The position numbers and the translations under genes were made by a program. Source: Callaeas wilsoni (taxonomy: Eukaryota; Chordata; Aves; Passeriformes; Callaeidae). From it: a stretch of DNA of 64,000 nucleotides. Location of the stretch: NCBI GenBank assembly GCA_013398955.1, contig VWPU01011661.1, positions 62,001 to 126,000 on the forward strand, read 5' to 3'. Shown here piece after piece: positions 57,089 to 64,000 of this stretch; position 1 is the first letter of the stretch, and every line of letters begins with the position of its first letter. The notes beneath the pieces are model-generated. The model searched no databases and was not told the origin of the DNA. It saw only the letters and a list, made by a program, of their open reading frames with translations.

Positions 57089-60000
57089 CTGAAATGACAA
57101 CACTGTTAAGTTTCTCTGCTCCCCATTTCCTGCTCTCCACCTCTCCCCCAGCCCCATTTAATCCTACTGATAGGAGAGAGCAACAGAAATTCTTGAAAAG
57201 CAAAGCCTTTTCAGGCAGAGGAAGCTTAAAAGCTTTTTCTCTGCATAGAAACTACAAACGAAAGAAAGAAGATACGTGCAGCTATGACTGCTTGACTGTA
57301 TCACTCATCTCACTGGGGAATATCTGTCATGAAGCTGCTGGACCCTGAGTACTGAATACACTCATACAAAACCTTCGAACTACAAACTGAATTATCTATC
57401 ATGATTACTGCTTAGATGATCCAATACCCCCCACAAAGAAGCATCTGCAAGCTGTGTTTGCTGTGTTGTATTGCTGAGATGGCAGCAGGTCACAGCAGGT
57501 CATGGCAGGCTGGAAGATCATCTAGTTCCTCACCTCTGGAAGTCAGAATGGAGGGGAACTTGTAAATGTAGCTGTTAGTGGAGCAGGCTACAGGCAGATT
57601 TGTGACGACTGAATGACGATAATCTATGGACATTTTAAATGCGTCAGTCCTGTCATCCACCTCCACCCAACTGGGTGTGGAATAGCAAGAGAAGAGAAGA
57701 GGAAATAAAGGCATCTATTAAGTACTCACAGTCCAGCAGAGGATGGCAAAGCCAAACCAGGCAACACCCCAGGCGTGTGTGTTCACTGGCCCAGAAATAG
57801 CGTCGTAACAACCCTGAAAGACAACCGAGAATGACTCAACACCAGAGCTGAGCCTGCACTGCAAGGTGACAAGCTTATCCACCCCTGAGAAAGACTGAGG
57901 TGGCATGGTGGCTTGCTTCTCTCTTACTGCAATTTGGGGAGCTCAGAGGGTCTCAAAAAACCAAGCCAGAGCTATGCTGCTTATTGACAACTTGCAGATA
58001 ACCCACCTGTTTCTGGCTCCAAATATAAAGTAGACCCATCTCAAACACTTCAAGGACAACTTCCTGTGCCATCCACTTGCCAAGTACACTTAGATAACAA
58101 GACACAGTTGACACAGAACTGACCTCCAGAATCAAGAAGCTGCAGGCAAATTTGGAAGCTTGAATGCCTTCTAGAAATGCAAGCTAGTGCAGAAGCTGAT
58201 GCTCATGACCCAGCAACCTAGTGTATAGGACACGCTGGTCTGCTGAAAATTTCTTCCTTGAGGAGGAGAACTGCTGATTTGCTCACTCATGTTGTATACA
58301 CTCATCTTTGAGCTAAGTTTGATTTAGCTACTGTCCATCTACATGTTAGAGATATCACTTCTTACCAGTGGCTTGGGAGATTTCTCTCTCCATCAGGAAA
58401 GCCTTTATCCTAAAAAAGATTCCTGTCCTGTGTTCAGCAACATGGCCAAGACTCTACAGGCATTTCTTCTCCTCCAGAAAGCTTTTGAACACCTGTAGCT
58501 TACAGTGAAGGAGAAAGGCTGTTCACAGTTTCTTTCCCTTCCAGTGAAGCACTTTTGACTGACATATTATGCTAACTGAAAAAAGCAAAGATGAGCTTAC
58601 GTTGCTGTTATAGTAGCCAGGCACCCCAAGCTTGCAGCCATCAAGGTTGATGGGAAGCCCTTGTGCATCCAGGACGCAGCACTTCCGTGGCCAGGGGTAG
58701 TCGGCGTCGCTGTATGTGAGGCGGAAGGCAGACGTGTACTCCTGCCAGTCGGAGGGGCCCAGCACCCCACAGCAGTGGTTCTGCAGGGAGAGAGAAGAGA
58801 AGGGTCTTTGTGGGCCCAGGTCACAGCCCTGCACGTGTCAGGACACCAGTTAGGCATTAATCACAGATTTATGGGAGAGATTTTTGAAGTGCCTGCCTTT
58901 GACAGTCTGCTGTCTGATAATGGAGCTAAAGGGGGAGTGTGTCAGAACTTTCTTTAAGGTTCAAGGCAGATGCCATCCTCTTTATTATCCAGCAGCCCCA
59001 AGGAGGACTTGAAATTCCAGGCCTGGGGAGCATTTAGTAATTAGCAACTTTTCAGTATTATTACCTGAAGCATGAGTTCATCCCATGTCTTTGTGACCTC
59101 ATTGTCACTGTTATTGGCTGACTCTGGCTTCTGGTACCTCTCCAGCATTTCCTTCAGCAAGAGATCTGGAGTGAGCTACAGAAAAAAAACCCAACAGAGA
59201 AAAATGCAGAAACTATGTAAATAAGTGGCCATGTAAAGCAAATACAGGGTTATTCGGGGAGGGTTTGTTTTCCTGTTTCAGTGTCCTGCTGGAGAACAGG
59301 AATGTTGCTTCCCCTCTGGTTTTACATGGGAGAATAAAGAGCAAGATTTGAGGAGCAGGAGCAACAAAGATGAAGATCTCAAGCAGGCACTACCAGATGT
59401 AGATGACAAGAGATGTGCAGAAGCTATGGATTGCATTTGGTATGTTAGAACTTAAGCACCACAAATCATTTCCCTCCTCACAGTATCTCCAATAATCCAT
59501 GTAATCTTTCCCTCACCAGTAACACTGCCTGGGGCAACACCGAAGATTTGTCTTCTGTGTGTATGATAGATTAATCAGTCTGTAGCTGAAAGACTAAACA
59601 CTGTATTGATGATTCAGCTAACCCATGCTATTATTTCCTTAACTACGAGGTTGTAAACATTTTAAAATGTTAAAAATAACAAAACTATGTTAGAAAGAAC
59701 AAAGTTATTTCTTTGATTAGAATAATGATGTTGGAGTTTTTTCCTTGTGGGGTTGTCTTCTGCTCAGCAGTAGCCCTGTGAGTTTACACTGTATTATCAT
59801 ATTTACTACACTGAACAGGATGACCGTGTGCCCTAGAACTTGTGTTTCCCAGTGCAGTTAAAAGAATACACGAGGAAAGCAATACTCACAGAGTCTCGGT
59901 GAGTCGCTGCTGTGATGCAAGAAGCCATTTCAAATGCAAAAGTGATTAGCATCAGAATGATGTACTGTGGAAGAAAGAGAGCAGAATTAGTTATTGGAGA

Positions 60001-62256
60001 AACAGTTCAGCATTATTTCAAGATTAAGCCAGAAACCCTGCTTGTTGCAAAGGTGGCCAGGCTATCATATTCCCTCACACCCAGCCTGAACATTCATGTA
60101 GCCTTTCCCTGTGCTTGTTTCAATTTGCAATCTGCTTTCTTGAAGGTGAATGACTGGAATTGTTCTTCATCTCAGAAAAGATTTCATCAGAACCTCGTGG
60201 CATTAAGACTACCCTGACTCCATGGAAAATACTTTCTCCTTTCCTTTGTGTCTCATTGGCAACCTATGTTTGTGTCATGTGTCCTCCTTCTACTTCCACT
60301 TGCCAGCTATAAGCTTTTCAATAGGAAGCTGTTCGCTCCTAGCAGGAGAGATTGTACTTTGGGGAAATGGAAGGTGCAGCTTAGGGTGTCATTCAGATCC
60401 CCCTGAATCTTCATCATCAGATTTCCTGAATACTCCTACATTGTAAGCAGAGATCCTTCATGAAAACAGATTCCAGAGGTCACCTCTCATAGTCTCTTTC
60501 ACTCTTTCTTTTCCCTTTCCAGCATAATCCCCTTGACATTTTCCATATTCCCTTCGGAGTTCTCATGTGTCTGTTCCTCCTCCCACATTTCATAATGTTC
60601 TTCTCTGATTTAAAGCATTTTTTTCCTACTTAACCCAGCTTCTGTCCCTTGTATCCTCTCATATATCCTAAACCAGAGCCTTGGGTTTCAGCCAAGACAC
60701 CAAAATTCAGTATTAAGGGAATTCTATTTCCTCAGCTGTTTGCTGACATATTCCCTGGCCCAAGAGTTCAGATCTCTGAGTGCCTCTTGTTTAAAACAGA
60801 CACCCTGCAACCCCACAGTAATCCACAGGAGAGCTCATTCCAGAGTTTTTGTCTCTACCCTTTGTTAATGCAAGCACCAACTAAGTTTTGCCACTGCCAA
60901 ACTAAAGGACTAAGACATTGCACAGAGATTTGTCTGCATCTTAACATTGTCCTTGGCTTAACCAAAGCTCTGTCCCCACCCCTGTAATTTCTGCCTGCCT
61001 CCTGATGTCTTACATTCTTGATTGCACCTGTATTTGGTATCCTGACACTTACTAGTGCCTTGTACAGAAGTCATTACTTATCAGCGCCTAAACTGAATAG
61101 TGCATGACAGCTGAAAAGCAGTAAGGGGTGGGGAGAAACAAGGATCTAAACCACATCCCAGCTTTATGTGATTGCACAAGTGCTCCTGCATTGCTTCAGG
61201 GCAAGGTCAGGGTCAAGCCAGTCAAACCTCCACTGGGGCTATCTCCATTAATTCCTTCAGAGTGGTTCAGGAGCCTTTCGTGCATGTTCCTTCTCAGGAG
61301 TCACCTTCTGGGACACCACAGCCATGAACAAGAAGAACCTTTGGCTCCCTATCAGTGTAAAAGCTGTCTTTGCTCCTTGGTTGATTCCTAAGGTGACCAG
61401 GGACACTAAGACGGCGTTTGTCCAGTTTGGCAGCAATAAGAAGGCAAACTCTGTTACACTTACCACCAGCAGCAAGGTCCTGCTGGCCCTAATGACTCCA
61501 ATGATACCAAGGATGGACAGAGCAAAGAGTGCAAGGCCGACAAAGATGCCAATCCAGGCAGCAGCGTAGATGTCGTTTTCTGTGGCTTTCAGCAGAGGGT
61601 AGAGACCATAGGGGTTAGACACAAAGTAGATACACTCTGCTGTCAGAGCAATGCCGCACATCTGGAAAGCACAAGAAATACATTAGATCGAGGTTCACCA
61701 AAGAAATAGTAAAGACAGAAACAGGTGGAGACTGCTTTCCTTTCATTCAACTTCCTGCCAAATGGGAGCTACCCAACTCCTCCTCTGCCCAGCTGTACAA
61801 TCTCTTGTATTGGGACTCCACAGAAGAATTGCAGGCAAATCTCACCCAGCCTTGATCTGAGAGGCCAGGCCTAGGACCTGAGGATGTTAAGAAAAATGAA
61901 CAGAACCATTCCATAACTATGGAGGGAGGTGGCTTGAAAAACGTTCGTCTGCTCCTGTTGAGAGTTCTAAGGATTTTCCCCTAGCATTCATTTTGGTACT
62001 GTGAATCAGCACCTGCTGCCCCTTTCCCACCCAACTGCTCATCTAGGACAGTTCTCCTTATCCTCTTCTCTCATACTTTTCTGGACTATTTATGTATGGA
62101 CTTCACATGTGAAGAGGGAGAACTGCTGTTTTAAGAAGTGTCATGCTGGAAGGAAGCCTCCACCCATACTTGTTCCACTTCACTTACCCCAATGACCACA
62201 TTCCCAAAGACTAACAGACCCTGTAAGATGTGTACGCAATCATCACTTTTTGCCAT
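57038..62256 (-). CDS. UPK1B: UPK1B, uroplakin-1b tetraspanin, complete coding region in 7 exons
   Basis: Gene-level entry. Uroplakin-1b is a four-pass membrane protein that pairs with UPK3-type partners in the apical plaques of mammalian urothelium and is also found in other epithelia (family knowledge). Seven exons (69, 198, 75, 111, 180, 84 and 51 nt) all join in phase 0, giving 255 residues plus TGA, against 260 in human as I recall it. TM1 is about residues 13-37, TM2 58-80, TM3 86-111 and TM4 about 225-250. The large loop has the tetraspanin CCG motif (154-156) and six Cys (154, 155, 185, 186, 200, 213). One N-glycosylation sequon, NNS, is at 135. Every reading-frame check is intact. 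UPK1A is less likely given the strong match to UPK1B blocks such as LGVPGYY and HAWGVAWFGFAILCWT. Confidence 0.96.
57089..57729 (-). other. UPK1B intron between coding exons 6 and 7 (641 bp)
   Basis: GT-AG intron (donor GTGAGT). No other feature is recognised; the plus-strand frame at 57094-57348 is unsupported. Confidence 0.9.
57730..57813 (-). CDS. UPK1B: UPK1B coding exon 6: end of the large loop and TM4
   Basis: The acceptor is CTTTCAG and the donor GTGAGT begins at 57729. 28 codons, phase 0: GCYDAISGPVNTHAWGVAWF, then GFAILCWT. The Cys at residue 213 is the last of the six loop cysteines, and WGVAWFGFAILCW starts TM4. Confidence 0.97.
57814..58600 (-). other. UPK1B intron between coding exons 5 and 6 (787 bp)
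   Basis: GT-AG intron (donor GTAAGC). Nothing else is recognised. Confidence 0.92.
58601..58780 (-). CDS. UPK1B: UPK1B coding exon 5: core of the large extracellular loop
   Basis: The acceptor is CTCCCTGCAG and the donor GTAAGC begins at 58600. 60 codons, phase 0: NHCCGVLGPSDWQEYTSAFR, then LTYSDADYPWPRKCCVLDAQ, then GLPINLDGCKLGVPGYYNSN. It carries CCG, PWPRKCC and the GCKLG Cys that define the EC2 disulfide pattern. Highly similar to human in GPSDWQ.YTSAFR and DADYPWPR.CCV. Confidence 0.98.
59065..59175 (-). CDS. UPK1B: UPK1B coding exon 4: start of the large loop
   Basis: The acceptor is TTTTTTTTCTGTAG and the donor GTAATA begins at 59064. 37 codons: LTPDLLLKEMLERYQKPESA, then NNSDNEVTKTWDELMLQ. 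It is four residues shorter than human, in the variable stretch between ERYQ and VTKTWD. It contains the only clear N-glycosylation sequon (NNS, residue 135). The 284-bp intron to exon 5 (58781-59064) has nothing else recognised. Confidence 0.96.
59176..59889 (-). other. UPK1B intron between coding exons 3 and 4 (714 bp)
   Basis: GT-AG intron (donor GTGAGT; acceptor with eight T). No other feature is recognised. Confidence 0.92.
59890..59964 (-). CDS. UPK1B: UPK1B coding exon 3: TM3
   Basis: The acceptor is TCTTCCACAG and the donor GTGAGT begins at 59889. 25 codons: YIILMLITFAFEMASCITAA, then THRDS. It aligns with the human YFILMFIVYAFEVASCITAATQRDF. The exon is only 75 nt. Confidence 0.96.
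59965..61463 (-). other. UPK1B intron between coding exons 2 and 3 (1.5 kb)
   Basis: GT-AG intron (donor GTAAGT), the largest of the gene in this window. Pyrimidine-rich on the plus strand around 60480-60660. No transposon or exon is recognised. Confidence 0.92.
61464..61661 (-). CDS. UPK1B: UPK1B coding exon 2: small loop, TM2 and start of TM3
   Basis: The acceptor is GCTTTCCAG and the donor GTAAGT begins at 61463. 66 codons: MCGIALTAECIYFVSNPYGL, then YPLLKATENDIYAAAWIGIF, then VGLALFALSILGIIGVIRAS, then RTLLLV. The ATG here is internal, not the start: exon 1 joins in phase 0 to complete TM1. A 134-codon open frame that continues past the donor is intron read-through. Human has CCG where this has MCG at the exon start. 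Confidence 0.97.
61662..62187 (-). other. UPK1B intron between coding exons 1 and 2 (526 bp)
   Basis: GT-AG intron (donor GTAAGTG). No other feature is recognised. Confidence 0.93.
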
Positions 62257-62275
62257 CTTTAATTCTTCATGCAAC
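62188..62275 (-). CDS. UPK1B: UPK1B first coding exon with start codon (coding 62256-62188)
   Basis: ATG is at 62256-62254 in a favourable context (AAAGATGG: A at -3, G at +4). 23 codons: MAKSDDCVHILQGLLVFGNV, then VIG, then the donor GTAAGTG. It aligns with the human MAKDDSTVRCFQGLLIFGNVIIG, which fixes the start. A TTTTTTTCTAG acceptor ends at 62276, so the exon carries 19 nt of 5' UTR and at least one non-coding exon lies upstream. Confidence 0.94.
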
Positions 62276-64000
62276 CTAGAAAAAAAACCAAATACAGTCT
62301 TCAATTAAACCACTGGTACAATATGCTTCACTCAGAAACACAAATTATCCATGAGGAGAAGGATAGACAGAACTTGCCAGCCTGTCTGTACACCTCCCAT
62401 CCCATGCTTTATAGTAGTTTCAGAGAAGAGACCTCCCCACGTGTTAATCTGGTAACTCAAACTCTCCCTGATACTTGAGCTACAGAAGACTGGGACCACC
62501 TTGGAGGCAGCTGGTGTCTTCAGTTCCTTTTTGGGTAGAATTTTCATCATCACAACAGCACTCACAACAACCTCAACTCATTGTGTTTCATTTCTACCTG
62601 GCCAGAAACAGCAGCTACATCTGGATGTAGAGGGGACAAGTTCAGCATCCTCACCTCACCCCTATTCCAAAGGAGCCAGCGTTACTCCAGGGCATTCTAT
62701 CCTGGGCCATTTTGACCCGCACTACCATGGGACTGAACTGGTAACCACGGTGCTCTGGCTGTATCCCACACACACCTACAGCACAGGACTTTGCTAAGAG
62801 TAGCCCCATCTCCCACCCATGCTGGGAACGGGAGCTGAATCCCCCAAGTCAGGTGTGAGGGAGGAAGGGAAGAAGGGAGGCGGCAGCTCAGGTTGCAGCT
62901 GGCTCATGGGAGCCAGGGCAAGTAGCATTCCTACCAAATTTCTGAGAGTGCAGTCTGGAGTCAGGTGCCCTGCATCACATTCATCCCCTTCCAGAGAGCA
63001 GCATAAAGGCATCAGTCAGAGGTTCAAGACCTCTTGGAGAAAAGCTCAGACACCAGGGCCCACCAAGTTTTTCTTTCAAAGAGATGGAGAATGTGTGCAC
63101 GGAGAGGGGGAGGGGAAAAACCCCCAACCCTGAGACAACTGCATTTAGGTGGTTAAGAAAACATAAACCAGAAAAGAAAGGCTGCAGTGAGCCCATCTTG
63201 AGCAGACAACAGGAAAAACTGCTTCAACATCCTTCTTCTGCCAGAGTACCTGCACTTGCATCTCTCTTTTGCTGGGGTCACTGACTTCGTGATTCTTCAA
63301 AGAAGCTGTTGCGAAATACGAGCAGACAAAGCTGTCAGTGAAGGGTAGCTTTCTGAGGAACAGAGCATTGTGAGACCTCTCTAACAACGCTACCTCCTTC
63401 CTCCTCAGCAGCTGCTCTTTTTGGGGGTATGCAGGACTTCCAACAGTGACAGATGAAAACCAGGCATTTCCTACCCCTCTTTCTGCAGCGGTTTGAGGGT
63501 TAGGCATGCAGACATCTCCAGCGCTCTTGCCATTATATCAGCAGAGTGCCTAAGTACTTTTTGTATGAGAGCATGTATAGGAATTTTTAATATTATGTGG
63601 CCATTATTTTTAAGTTGAGAAGCCATTTTTAGTCCCTGCCAGGTGTTTAAAGGCCAGACCAGTATACACGAAACTGTATGGCTCTGTATTTGAAAATGGC
63701 AGGCTCATGAGGTCAGCCTGGATCTCTGCCAAACTTCCTGACCAGCCAGGGTGTCCAGGGGCTGACTTGCAGGTCAAATCTGAGTCTGGGCAATGTTCAG
63801 CCATGTGTTCTATAATACAACACTGCAGAGTCTGCCAAACTCAAGACAAATCCTGGTCCTCCACTCATTTGAAAGCTGGAGAAACCACTGCCTGCTCATG
63901 GACCTCTGTGCTGCAAACTCCAGAGATGTTAAAAAACCCTTTAGTTATTGCCATCTAAGGGACATCACGAGTCAGGCAGCAGTCCAAAAACCAAGGAACT
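62276..64000 (-). other. UPK1B 5' intron or upstream DNA
   Basis: The splice acceptor at 62276-62277 implies an intron leading to an upstream non-coding exon. I cannot place that exon or the promoter; it may lie at 62.3-64 kb or beyond the window. There is no CpG-rich stretch. Open frames in this block are short and overlapping on both strands. Confidence 0.5.

Noticed and set aside
61257..61463. 134-codon minus-strand frame starting with MCGIALTAEC as a stand-alone gene
   Set aside because: Its first half is UPK1B coding exon 2. Tetraspanin similarity stops at the GTAAGT donor at 61463 and the continuation is intron. The Met is internal.
63010..63035. GGTTCAAGACC-like word reminiscent of a tRNA T-arm
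   Set aside because: No matching A-box, anticodon arm or acceptor stem could be found around it.

Overview
The window is a eukaryotic, vertebrate-type locus with split genes, GT-AG introns and no operons. It is most probably from a bird. The evidence is the compact introns, very few interspersed repeats, a textbook CR1 LINE 3' end at about 40080-40270, and proteins clearly orthologous to, but diverged from, human ARHGAP31 and UPK1B. A turtle or crocodilian is less likely but not excluded from sequence alone.

Layout. (1) 1-26102 has no coding exon I can support and reads as the 3' part of a long ARHGAP31 first intron. The first coding exon, which supplies the basic N-terminus and the first base of the codon split at 26103, is not recognisable here and should lie upstream. 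(2) 26103-45458, plus strand: eleven coding exons of ARHGAP31 (CdGAP), a Cdc42/Rac1 GTPase-activating protein. All junctions were checked by hand. Each has a GT donor and an AG acceptor, the phases are compatible throughout, and the exons total 4349 nt, giving 1449 codons once the missing first base is added. Exons 2-6 encode the RhoGAP domain, exons 7-9 the basic central segment, and exons 10-12 a long, probably disordered tail with islands of strong conservation. (3) 45459 to roughly 49-50 kb: ARHGAP31 3' UTR with several candidate poly(A) signals, then intergenic DNA to about 55.9 kb with no gene I can support. (4) 62275-57038, minus strand: seven coding exons of UPK1B (uroplakin-1b, a tetraspanin), a complete 255-residue reading frame, with a probable 3' UTR down to a poly(A) signal at 55968-55973. 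A splice acceptor just 5' of its start codon shows that at least one non-coding 5' exon lies upstream. (5) 62276-64000: UPK1B 5' intron or upstream DNA.

The two genes converge tail to tail. From memory, human 3q13.33 reads UPK1B(+), B4GALT4(-), ARHGAP31(+). This window therefore fits an inversion of the B4GALT4-ARHGAP31 block, with B4GALT4 expected upstream (left) of the window. The genes are not a pathway: one controls Rho GTPases at adhesions and the leading edge, the other is an epithelial apical-membrane tetraspanin. I found no tRNA, rRNA, CRISPR array, prokaryotic operon or obviously new system. The items worth a second look are the gene order, an intact uroplakin in a probable bird, a weak splice donor and a possible alternative acceptor in ARHGAP31, conserved tail motifs, and a few hairpin, tandem-repeat and non-coding candidates.
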